Origin: an uncultured Opitutales bacterium
GTDB taxonomy: Bacteria; Verrucomicrobiota; Verrucomicrobiia; Opitutales; UBA2995
DNA: 6,015 nucleotides
NCBI GenBank assembly: GCA_937920335.1
Contig: CALGUT010000807.1
Span: 1-6,015 of the forward strand
Direction of reading: 5' to 3'
The position numbers and the translations under genes were made by a program. Below the pieces are notes generated by a model that saw only the letters and a program-made list of their open reading frames with translations, was not told where the DNA came from and did not search any database. The first letter of the stretch is position 1. Each line of letters opens with the position of its first letter. Positions 1 through 6,015 of this stretch are shown here, one piece after another.

Positions 1-356
1 AATCTTGACCTCCTCCACCCCAGGATCACCCTGATCGGCCACTCAATCGGCTGCCTCCGACAGAGTATAAAGATTGAAGCACTGGTCATGCCTACACTCT
101 GAATTGCAAAACTGAAATCGCGCCCCAGGGTCGGTGCTTCACCAAATAACAACACCAATACGGGAAATCCTACGGTGCCTCCTCCCATCGGAGTCGCTCC
201 AGCGGCATAGGATCCCAGCGCCATAGCGAACGCTATTCCCCAATTATCAATGACTGTCTGCCAATGATTCCCGACAAAAACTAACAGAGCCCACGCACAG
301 TAAAATAGACCAATGCCAATGAGCCAAACAACAAGCCTGTTATTACCTTTGAACAT
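1..356 (-). CDS. TauE/SafE-family membrane permease, N-terminal part (runs off left edge)
   Basis: Only the first 118 codons are present. The TauE/SafE family comprises inner-membrane permeases linked to export or uptake of sulfite, sulfoacetate and other organosulfur anions; the substrate here cannot be predicted. A first hydrophobic helix spans about residues 8-28. It is followed by a glycine-rich segment, GATPMGGGTVGFPVL (residues 53-67), the hallmark first half-repeat of the family. Then come RDFSFAIQSVGMTSAS (79-94) and a positively charged loop, RRQPIEW (100-106). The subgroup resembled has the conserved pattern 'GG(G)xxxFPV...RDFSxxIQSxGM'. The ATG at 356 is chosen because an in-frame TAG lies only four codons upstream (about 371-369). 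No Shine-Dalgarno sequence is seen. The last 11 or so codons before the edge (VILGWRRSR) are less hydrophobic than expected for the next helix, so a frameshift or sequence error near the edge is possible. The gene lies downstream of the aqpZ terminator and is probably transcribed separately. Confidence 0.75.
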   Translation of the reverse strand, partial: MFKGNNRLVVWLIGIGLFYCAWALLVFVGNHWQTVIDNWGIAFAMALGSYAAGATPMGGGTVGFPVLVLLFGEAPTLGRDFSFAIQSVGMTSASIFILCRRQPIEWPIRVILGWRRSR

Positions 357-500
357 ACGAAAAACACACTAGGATATAAAGGGAAGCATAGCTACGGTTG
401 GTATAACTTAGATTTCGATTAGCGATAGAGAAGTTAAAGAATCGCTTTAGGAGTTGTTCAATTCACACAAGCGTCAGTGGCGACTGGTGCTAGATCATGC

Positions 501-543
501 AAAAAAAAAGCAGCAACGAGAAAAACTTCTCATTGCTGCTTTT
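501..543 (-). terminator. Intrinsic terminator after aqpZ
   Basis: On the minus strand this begins 16 nt after the aqpZ stop. It is a 17-position stem (arms 506-522 and 527-543) with one C/A mismatch (517/532), a 4-nt loop (523-526) and a run of nine T on the exit side (complement of 501-509). The core arm is GCAGCAA pairing with TTGCTGC. In the opposite direction only three or four T follow the stem, so it is best as a minus-strand terminator. It separates aqpZ from the downstream permease gene. The rest of the 357-558 gap shows no gene and no convincing promoter. Confidence 0.9.
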
Positions 544-558
544 GAAATTCAAAACCGG

Positions 559-1251
559 TTACTTTTTCGATTTGCCGCCAATCAGTCCGTATACAATTGC
601 TCCGAGAACTCCACCCGCGATGGGTGCAATCCAGAATAACCACAGTTGCTGAATAGCCCAGCCACCCGCAAACAGTGCAACACCCGTACTCCGAGCAGGA
701 TTCACCGATGTATTCGTCACGGGTATACTGATCAAGTGAATCAAGGTTAGACCCAACCCGATCGCGAGAGGAGCCATTCCTGCAGGCGCTCTTTCATCAG
801 TCGCACCGAGGATTATGACGATGAACATCATAGTCATGACCACTTCAGTCACCAAAGCAGCTGTCAAACTATAGCCACCCGGCGAATGTTCGCCAAACCC
901 ATTTGAAGCAAAACCGCCGGCAAGATCGAAGCCTTCTTTACCACTCGCGATAACGTAAAGAACCAAGCCAGCGACAATAGCCCCCAATACTTGAGATACT
1001 ATATATGGAAGAAGAAGTTTGGATTCGAAACGGCCACCCGCCCATAAACCGATGGATACTGCGGGGTTTAGATGACAACCGGAAATGTGTCCGATAGCGT
1101 AAGCCATGGTTAAGACCGTTAAGCCAAAGGCGAGTGATACACCGAGCAGACCGATTCCTACAGAAGGAAATGCAGCGGCCAAAACAGCGCTACCACAGCC
1201 TCCTAATACGAGCCAGAACGTGCCAAAAAATTCAGCGATATATTTATTCAT
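559..1251 (-). CDS. aqpZ: Aquaporin Z (water channel)
   Basis: Inner-membrane major intrinsic protein that conducts water rapidly and selectively. At 230 aa it matches the usual length (E. coli AqpZ is 231 aa) and aligns with it by eye almost without gaps. Both pore half-helices are intact: NPA at residues 62-64 and NPAR at 184-187. The aromatic/arginine filter of AqpZ is present as F42, H172, T181 and R187, which argues for a water channel rather than a glycerol facilitator. Other AqpZ signatures are GTFWLVLGGCGSAVLAA (10-26), IASGKEGFD (101-109), FASNGFGEHSPGGYS (114-128) and ISIPVTNTSVNPARSTG (174-190). Oddity: Cys59 replaces the usual Gly or Ala three residues before the first NPA. The start is an ATG, with no Shine-Dalgarno sequence visible. 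The gene begins 119 bp after the DUF1501 stop; no clear promoter or terminator is visible in that gap, so read-through from the upstream operon is possible. A strong terminator follows the stop. Confidence 0.97.
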   Translation of the reverse strand: MNKYIAEFFGTFWLVLGGCGSAVLAAAFPSVGIGLLGVSLAFGLTVLTMAYAIGHISGCHLNPAVSIGLWAGGRFESKLLLPYIVSQVLGAIVAGLVLYVIASGKEGFDLAGGFASNGFGEHSPGGYSLTAALVTEVVMTMMFIVIILGATDERAPAGMAPLAIGLGLTLIHLISIPVTNTSVNPARSTGVALFAGGWAIQQLWLFWIAPIAGGVLGAIVYGLIGGKSKK

Positions 1252-1370
1252 CGTTAAACAAACAGGGTTTGGAGTTAGAGAGAAACCACTCGATCACCAA
1301 GTGGGAACTAGAAACAGCCTTTCACAAAACCAACAATAACGCATCAAAAATCTTTCTCCTGCAGTATCCG

Positions 1371-2819
1371 CTAAAGTAGGACGTCCTTAATAACATGTCC
1401 ATGAACGTCTGTCAGACGACGATCCAGGCCGTTGTGGTACCAAGACAGCTGATTGTAATCGAGCCCCAGAATGTGTAACACTGTTGAATAATACTCCCAA
1501 ATCGAAGTCGGATTAACCTCCGCCCGCCTACCAAAGTCATCGGTTGCGCCGTAGCTCGTGCCGCCCTTTACGCCTCCACCCATCATCCAGAGTGTGAAAC
1601 CATCGGGATTGTGATCCCGTCCGACAGTTCCGTTTTGGCGAGTCGGCATACGACCGAATTCGGTTGTCCAAAGCACAAGCGTATCTTCCATTAGTCCTCG
1701 TTGCTTCAAGTCGGTCAATAAAGCCGCCGTGGGCTGATCAAAGACTGGCATGTGCCTTTCATAATCATCCTTGAGCGTCTTGTGAGCGTCCCAATTAAGC
1801 AGGCCATCCACCCCACTCGCTCGCGAAGCGCAATAGAGATTCACGTAGCGCACTCCACGCTCCAACAGCCGACGAGACAATAAGCAGTTTCTAGCGTAGG
1901 CTGCCTTCAGGCTATTTTGAGAGTCCATACCATAGAGTTTATGGATATGATCAGGTTCACTTTTAAAATCACTTACTTCCGGCGCAGATAGTTGCATTTT
2001 CGCTGCTAGCTCATACGCACCCATACGCGCTTGCAGACTACTCTCCTCCGGACGCAGTTCGGCATGATTCTCATTCAGAAACCGGAGATACTCACGCGTT
2101 TCCTGCTCCTCATCGTTCCCCACTCTGTGGGGTTGGTTCAAATTACGGATCGGCTTATGCGCAGCCATCGTGATCGCTTGGTGCTTGGCCGGGAGAAATC
2201 CGTTGCTCCAATTCGCCTTTCCATTGGGTGGCTCGCCGCGAATATCCGGAATCGCAACGTAAGTAGGCAAATCATCGGCCATACTTCCCAACGCGTAACT
2301 AATCCAGGATCCCGCGCTCGGAAATCCTTCAGTCGGATGCCCGGTATTCACGAAGACGCAGCCAGGACCATGAGTATTCGTCTTCGACTGCATACCATGA
2401 AAAAACGCGATATCATCCACATGGTTCGCCATATGCGGCAACATCGATGATATCATTTTACCACTTTCACCAGCAGCCTTAAACGCCCAGGGACTTCTCA
2501 TGATCGGGCCGTTCTTGCCCTGAAACGATACGAAGTTCTCCTCACCGGGAAGTGGCTTCCCATCATACTTTTCCAGCATGGGTTTATGCTCCCATAAATC
2601 CATGTGTGAAGCGGCACCCGGACAAAAAATCTGCAAAACGCGTTTCGCGCGTGGCTTGATATGCGTCATGCTACTTTCAGGCTTCCAGCCGATTCCGGCA
2701 GCGGATTCTGCATTGAGCATATCCTGGCCCAGTAAATGACTCAGTCCAACCCCCATCAACCCGGTTGTCACATTCCCGAGGAACTTACGTCTTGAATATT
2801 CGTTGAGTGGATCGCGCAT
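1371..2819 (-). CDS. DUF1501 family protein, Tat-exported
   Basis: A 482-aa protein of the DUF1501 family (Pfam PF07394), placed in the alkaline phosphatase-like clan; its reaction is not established. Counting from the chosen ATG, a twin-arginine signal SRRKFLG lies at residues 9-15, followed by a hydrophobic stretch (about 17-31), so the protein is probably exported folded by Tat. Family signatures: FCPGAASHMDLWEHKP (65-80; usual form FxxGGxSHxDxWxxKP), ERGVRYVN (320-327), WTTEFGRMP (384-392), GRDHNPDGF (400-408), GGGVKGG (414-420) and the C-terminal VHGHVIKDVLL (472-482). The His and Asp residues in the SHxDxW and GRDH motifs are candidates for metal binding by analogy with the clan. The frame stays open upstream to a GTG at 2873, but that start would overlap the preceding gene by 46 bp and bury the Tat motif, so the ATG at 2819, 8 nt after the upstream stop, is preferred. 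The gene is surely co-transcribed with the upstream cytochrome/DUF1553 gene, its usual partner in PVC bacteria. Confidence 0.93.
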   Translation of the reverse strand: MRDPLNEYSRRKFLGNVTTGLMGVGLSHLLGQDMLNAESAAGIGWKPESSMTHIKPRAKRVLQIFCPGAASHMDLWEHKPMLEKYDGKPLPGEENFVSFQGKNGPIMRSPWAFKAAGESGKMISSMLPHMANHVDDIAFFHGMQSKTNTHGPGCVFVNTGHPTEGFPSAGSWISYALGSMADDLPTYVAIPDIRGEPPNGKANWSNGFLPAKHQAITMAAHKPIRNLNQPHRVGNDEEQETREYLRFLNENHAELRPEESSLQARMGAYELAAKMQLSAPEVSDFKSEPDHIHKLYGMDSQNSLKAAYARNCLLSRRLLERGVRYVNLYCASRASGVDGLLNWDAHKTLKDDYERHMPVFDQPTAALLTDLKQRGLMEDTLVLWTTEFGRMPTRQNGTVGRDHNPDGFTLWMMGGGVKGGTSYGATDDFGRRAEVNPTSIWEYYSTVLHILGLDYNQLSWYHNGLDRRLTDVHGHVIKDVLL

Positions 2820-2827
2820 GAATTTTA

Positions 2828-5707
2828 TTAATCCAGGTAAATAAGTTCGCTTGAGTTGAGAATCGCACGGCACAACGCTCTGAGCCCATGGGCGGTTGCC
2901 ATCTCGACAGACGCGGCCAGTTCTGGGCCAGTCGGGTCACGCTGATAGGCCCACTGAAAGATCTCACGAACTGCAGCTTCGGTATTGGCTGCACCTTCTG
3001 ATTGCGCAGCCAAGCTTTCAGCCATATCGAGCGTGAATTGGTGATTCAATAACGTCAGTGCTTGCAGAGGCGTAGTTGTTTCAGCACGACGGGGTTCGGA
3101 TAACGTACAATCGGCTTGATCGAAGTCGGTCATCAAATCGACGACTGAGGCTCTCGCATTTTGATGATACACAGCCCTCCGATAGGTTTCAGAACCATGC
3201 TCATCCAACGGTTCATAGGTCGACACATTGTCTCGCATAAAATGATATAACCGAAACCCGGGCCCTCCCATTCGTTGATCCAGAACGCCAGATATTGACA
3301 GAATGGTATCCCTAATCTCTTCCGCTGATAGACGCCTGGGTGGAAAACGCCACAGCAGTCGACTATCGGCGTCCAACTCGCCGCCATCGGGACGCCATTG
3401 AGACGATTGGCGATAAGCTTTCGAATTCATGATCAGCCTGTGCATGTCTTTCAACTGCCAGTCGTTTCGCTTCAATTCAGCCGCAAGGAAATCCAACAAT
3501 TCCGGATGACTGGGACGGCCGCCCATGTAGCCAAAATCATTGGGCGTATCTACAATTCCAGTACCGAAATGATAGTGCCAAAGTCGATTAACCAACACCC
3601 TCGGCGTCAACGGATTGTCCTCATGCGTTATCCACTGAGCCAGTTCCAGACGCCTGTCCCCTTCAGCGGATTCAGCAGATAGACTATACACGGGAGTCAC
3701 CTCGCTCAAGGTAGACAAACTCGCAGGAACAACTTCAACACCCGGTCGCTGTGGACTACCACCGATAAAGATATGAAACGGGCCCGCTGCATCTTCCTTG
3801 CTCCGCATACCCATCCAAGCCGTCCGAACCGGGGGCACCTTCCGGATTTCCCGATTAACATCCGCGAACTCTTTCGTCCAACGCGCCCTTAACATCTTTT
3901 CCTCATCGGTCATTCCCAATTGAAGCAGTCGATGATCCAGATGAGTAGGAGTTTCTTCAGCGTCGGCTCGAGCCGGGTTGCCTAATTTCTTACTGACCGG
4001 TTTTCGATCGCGGCCATGGGCCACCTCCTTCCAGCTTATGCCGTCGTCAGAAACTTCGATTCGATACTCTGCAACAAAGGCGAATTTGAACAAGTCGGGA
4101 GCCTGCTCCCCCTGAGCGCTTGAAAGGAAAACACGATCAATGATGGTTGGTTCTGCAAGCTCAATCATCAGGCTATCTGAGGTAGCAATAAACCGGGCGC
4201 CAATTTCTCCATCATTCGTGTGCTGGGTACCATAAGCATTGGGAAAGTCTTCGATCAGGCGTGCTTCCCCACTTGCAACGCTTCCCAAGGAAGCAAGGGC
4301 CACATTGCGGGAATTGCTTTCAGCAGACCACACTTCGAATTCGTCGATGCGAAACCCAGTATTCGATTCGAGTTTGAGGTCCTGCGCTTCACAGACTAAG
4401 CGAACATACTTGGCCAAAACTGGGGCGAACCGTTCTTCTGTTCCGGTTCGGTCTACCGGTGGACGTGTCCACAGTGCCTTGTGGCTTTCCAGATTCTCGT
4501 AAGCTCGCTCAAGCACAGTCTCATCCAGTTCTTTAAGGTTCGCCTCCAACTCCCTCTTCCTGCTCGTTAGTGGGTTGAGTTTCGCCGCCCGTTCTTGTTT
4601 TACGGATAGTTTCGCCCAAGGCACCGAACCATGACGCACCCCGGCGAAGGTTGAATAGACCTTGTAGTAATCGGCTTGGCTGATCGGGTCGAACTTGTGA
4701 TCATGGCAACGCGCACAGCTTAGCGTCATCCCGAGAAACGCTTCTCCCGTCGCATTGATCATCTCATCCAAAGTATTCGCCCTGATTTGAGCGGCCTGAG
4801 CAGCGTCTTGATTGTTTACCGTATCGTACGGCCCGGCCACGAGAAAAGCACTTCCGATTTCCATATCTGGATTACCCTCACCGATGATATCACCCGCAAT
4901 ATGTTCCTGAATGAATACATCAAAGGGCTTATCATCGTTGATCGAATTGATCACATAATCTCGAAACGGCCAAATATTGTTAATGATCCAATTCTGTTCG
5001 AAACCGACGCTTTCACCAAATCTAACAACATCCAACCAATGGCGCCCCCACCGCTCACCGTAATGAGGAGACTCTAATAAACGGTCTATAAGTTGCTCGT
5101 AGGCCTGAGGGTCCGAATCGTTGACAAAGGACTGAACCTCTTCCGGGCTCGGCGGTAATCCGGTTAGATCGTAAGTCACACGGCGGATAAGCGTTCTGCG
5201 GTCCGCAACAGGGTTCATCTTAAGCCCCGATTCCGTAAGCTTCGCTTCGATGTAGGCATCGATACTCGAATAGGTAGACTCTTGAAGCGGCTGGTAAGCC
5301 CACCACGTTTTATCGGCCTTCGAAGCCTCCTTTAAAACCAAGCCCTCTGGCCATTCAGCTCCAGCGTTTATCCAGTCAGCCAACGCCTGCGCTTCCTCCT
5401 CTGTTAATGGATCTCCATCTTCCGGCATCTCTGGCGGTTCGTCCTCGTCGATCGGAACGGTTATCCAGTGAAGCATACTGTCACCCGCATTTCCCGGTAT
5501 CAAAAGATCATCTCCAGCGGCAAGAACCTCGTCCTTGGTCGCCATGGAGAAATCGCCCTTCATGATGTTCGGGTTATGGCAGCTCAGGCATTTAGCCTCC
5601 AACACCGGGGCAACCTTGCCTATGAAATCTGCTTCAGATCCATCGAGCCTCAGCAGGGCCGAGATAGCAAAGCAGGCAGTTAGGGTATATTTGTTGGGGA
5701 ACTTCAC
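2828..5707 (-). CDS. Secreted cytochrome c / DUF1549 / discoidin-like / DUF1553 protein
   Basis: A 959-aa extracytoplasmic protein of the PSD1 and planctomycete-cytochrome-c type; the function of the family is unproven. Regions in order: Sec signal peptide (about 1-26; basic N-end, hydrophobic 7-20, likely cleavage after SEA); cytochrome c domain PF07635 (about 27-120) with CLSCH at 40-44 for covalent heme and Met94 as possible distal ligand; DUF1549 PF07583 (about 147-355) including RRVTYDLTGLPPSPEEV (175-191), SPHYGERWGRHWLD (213-226) and a second CxxCH, CARCHDHKFDPI (331-342); a charged helical stretch (368-410); a beta-rich discoidin-like region (about 430-565) with YVRL, IDEFEVW and YRIEVSDDGISWKEV; a second charged helical stretch (585-625); DUF1553 PF07587 (about 640-950) with NPLTPRVLVNRLWHYHFG (698-715), PPRRLSAEEIRDTI (789-802) and TTTPLQALTLLN (877-888). 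The start codon is GTG: no ATG, GTG or TTG lies between it and the upstream in-frame TGA near 5775. A LTAC sequence (9-12) mimics a lipobox but lacks a preceding hydrophobic core. The DUF1501 gene follows 8 nt downstream. Confidence 0.95.
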   Translation of the reverse strand: MKFPNKYTLTACFAISALLRLDGSEADFIGKVAPVLEAKCLSCHNPNIMKGDFSMATKDEVLAAGDDLLIPGNAGDSMLHWITVPIDEDEPPEMPEDGDPLTEEEAQALADWINAGAEWPEGLVLKEASKADKTWWAYQPLQESTYSSIDAYIEAKLTESGLKMNPVADRRTLIRRVTYDLTGLPPSPEEVQSFVNDSDPQAYEQLIDRLLESPHYGERWGRHWLDVVRFGESVGFEQNWIINNIWPFRDYVINSINDDKPFDVFIQEHIAGDIIGEGNPDMEIGSAFLVAGPYDTVNNQDAAQAAQIRANTLDEMINATGEAFLGMTLSCARCHDHKFDPISQADYYKVYSTFAGVRHGSVPWAKLSVKQERAAKLNPLTSRKRELEANLKELDETVLERAYENLESHKALWTRPPVDRTGTEERFAPVLAKYVRLVCEAQDLKLESNTGFRIDEFEVWSAESNSRNVALASLGSVASGEARLIEDFPNAYGTQHTNDGEIGARFIATSDSLMIELAEPTIIDRVFLSSAQGEQAPDLFKFAFVAEYRIEVSDDGISWKEVAHGRDRKPVSKKLGNPARADAEETPTHLDHRLLQLGMTDEEKMLRARWTKEFADVNREIRKVPPVRTAWMGMRSKEDAAGPFHIFIGGSPQRPGVEVVPASLSTLSEVTPVYSLSAESAEGDRRLELAQWITHEDNPLTPRVLVNRLWHYHFGTGIVDTPNDFGYMGGRPSHPELLDFLAAELKRNDWQLKDMHRLIMNSKAYRQSSQWRPDGGELDADSRLLWRFPPRRLSAEEIRDTILSISGVLDQRMGGPGFRLYHFMRDNVSTYEPLDEHGSETYRRAVYHQNARASVVDLMTDFDQADCTLSEPRRAETTTPLQALTLLNHQFTLDMAESLAAQSEGAANTEAAVREIFQWAYQRDPTGPELAASVEMATAHGLRALCRAILNSSELIYLD

Positions 5708-5728
5708 ACTGATTACCGCAGAATAGCC

Positions 5729-5744
5729 ACGTAAGGTAACGTAA
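5729..5744. repeat. Short direct repeat ACGTAA with 10-bp spacing
   Basis: ACGTAA occurs at 5729-5734 and again at 5739-5744, exactly one helical turn apart, 22-37 nt upstream of the GTG start of the cytochrome/DUF1553 gene. Such spacing fits two half-sites on the same DNA face, so it could be an operator. The units are only six bases long and could be chance. Confidence 0.3.
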
Positions 5745-5792
5745 TTTGTAGCGTCAGACCGTCTAATCGATCAAGCTTTATAGAGATCCAGC

Positions 5793-5804
5793 CGCGAATT
5801 CGCG
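5793..5804. promoter_or_regulatory. Perfect 12-bp palindrome, possible operator
   Basis: CGCGAATTCGCG is fully self-complementary. It lies 4 nt past the stop of the upstream 5'-nucleotidase-like gene and 86-97 nt before the GTG start of the cytochrome/DUF1553 gene. On the minus strand a TATAAA hexamer (5782-5777) follows, and the palindrome covers the place where a -35 element would sit, though no TTGACA-like hexamer is there. It is not a good terminator: the hairpin would have only four pairs and no T-run follows. A dimeric regulator site is the best guess. Confidence 0.3.
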
Positions 5805-5808
5805 ATCC

Positions 5809-6015
5809 TCAACGGGCTACTGGCATCAATCTACCAGCTTCAGGACGAGAGATGGTTCCTTTATCCCGCAGGTAGTCCTCAAGCGTTTTCGCAAAGGTTG
5901 GCTGCGTTCCCTTTTCTGTTTTTCGAATCGCCCTGGGAAAGGTAGAAAATAAATCAGCTCCCTGAGCCAGAATCTCGATCGTCGCTACCCGGTATAATCG
6001 AAAAGCATCTAACTT
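5809..6015 (-). CDS. Probable 5'-nucleotidase, C-terminal end (runs off right edge)
   Basis: The last 68 codons and a TGA stop; the frame is fully open to the window edge. The sequence resembles the end of the UshA-type 5'-nucleotidase C-terminal domain (PF02872), which binds the nucleoside in periplasmic enzymes that hydrolyse nucleotides with an N-terminal metallophosphoesterase domain. The supporting pattern is LYRVATIEILAQGADLF (7-23), matching the family's YRVATxDFLAxGGDGY, followed by a linker and then FAKTLEDYLRDKGTISRPEAGRL (41-63), matching the family's final helix and 'G.I.....GRI' ending. The usual GGD is GAD here. The catalytic metal-binding domain lies outside the window, so activity cannot be judged. 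It is separated by 101 bp from the next gene, with no obvious terminator between them, so co-transcription cannot be excluded. The assignment rests on a short stretch. Confidence 0.6.
   Translation of the reverse strand, partial: KLDAFRLYRVATIEILAQGADLFSTFPRAIRKTEKGTQPTFAKTLEDYLRDKGTISRPEAGRLMPVAR

Noticed and set aside
454..639. Small plus-strand frame of 61 codons
   Set aside because: It runs through the aqpZ terminator hairpin and into the antisense of aqpZ; its Lys/Gln-rich part is just the translated A-run and stem.
1281..1305. Small inverted repeat CCACT...AGTGG before aqpZ
   Set aside because: Only five pairs with a nine-base loop and no T-run; it is too weak to call a terminator or an operator.
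2031..2450. 139-codon open frame on the plus strand
   Set aside because: It lies entirely antisense to the well-supported DUF1501 gene, has no recognisable domain and has a low-complexity, arginine-rich composition typical of a shadow frame.
5672..5683. Lipobox-like LTAC (residues 9-12) in the cytochrome/DUF1553 protein
   Set aside because: The hydrophobic core comes after the cysteine, not before it, so this fits a cleaved Sec signal rather than a lipoprotein signal.
5793..5804. The palindrome as a terminator for the 5'-nucleotidase-like gene
   Set aside because: The hairpin would have a four-pair stem and no T-tract follows on the minus strand.
1..6015. CRISPR array, insertion sequence, tRNA or rRNA
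   Set aside because: No regularly spaced repeats, transposase frames, terminal inverted repeats or RNA gene signatures were seen on either strand.

Overview
The window looks like part of a chromosome from the Planctomycetota-Verrucomicrobiota-Lentisphaerota (PVC) group, most likely a marine Verrucomicrobiota. The main clue is the central pair of genes: a cytochrome-c/DUF1549/DUF1553 protein followed by a Tat-exported DUF1501 protein. This pairing is strongly expanded in that group and rare elsewhere. Base composition is balanced by eye. None of the four visible start codons has a recognisable Shine-Dalgarno sequence. All genes lie on the minus strand, so transcription runs from high to low coordinates.

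Layout in transcription order: (1) 6015-5809, the last 68 codons of what looks like a 5'-nucleotidase (UshA-type C-terminal domain). (2) 5808-5708, a 101-bp intergenic region with a perfect 12-bp palindrome (CGCGAATTCGCG) and a 10-bp-spaced direct repeat. (3) 5707-2828, a 959-aa secreted multidomain protein: signal peptide, planctomycete-type cytochrome c with CxxCH, DUF1549 with a second CxxCH, a coiled-coil-like stretch, a discoidin-like (F5/8 type C) beta domain, then DUF1553. (4) 2819-1371, a 482-aa Tat-exported DUF1501 protein whose ATG lies 8 nt after the previous stop. (5) 1370-1252, a 119-bp intergenic region with no clear terminator or promoter. (6) 1251-559, aquaporin Z, complete and very close to E. 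coli AqpZ. (7) 543-501, a strong intrinsic terminator. (8) 356-1, the first 118 codons of a TauE/SafE-type membrane permease that runs off the left edge.

The DUF1553 and DUF1501 genes are almost certainly one operon whose products both act outside the cytoplasm, one probably exported unfolded (Sec) and the other folded (Tat). In PVC genomes such pairs often accompany sulfatases and glycan degradation genes, but their biochemical function is not established, and this window contains no sulfatase or glycosidase. Aquaporin Z may be read through from that operon or have its own promoter; the terminator after it closes the unit. The flanking 5'-nucleotidase and permease are probably independent genes.

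The two cytochrome/DUF genes are the best candidates for an incompletely described system. No CRISPR array, insertion sequence, tRNA or rRNA was seen. The plus strand carries only open frames antisense to the real genes.
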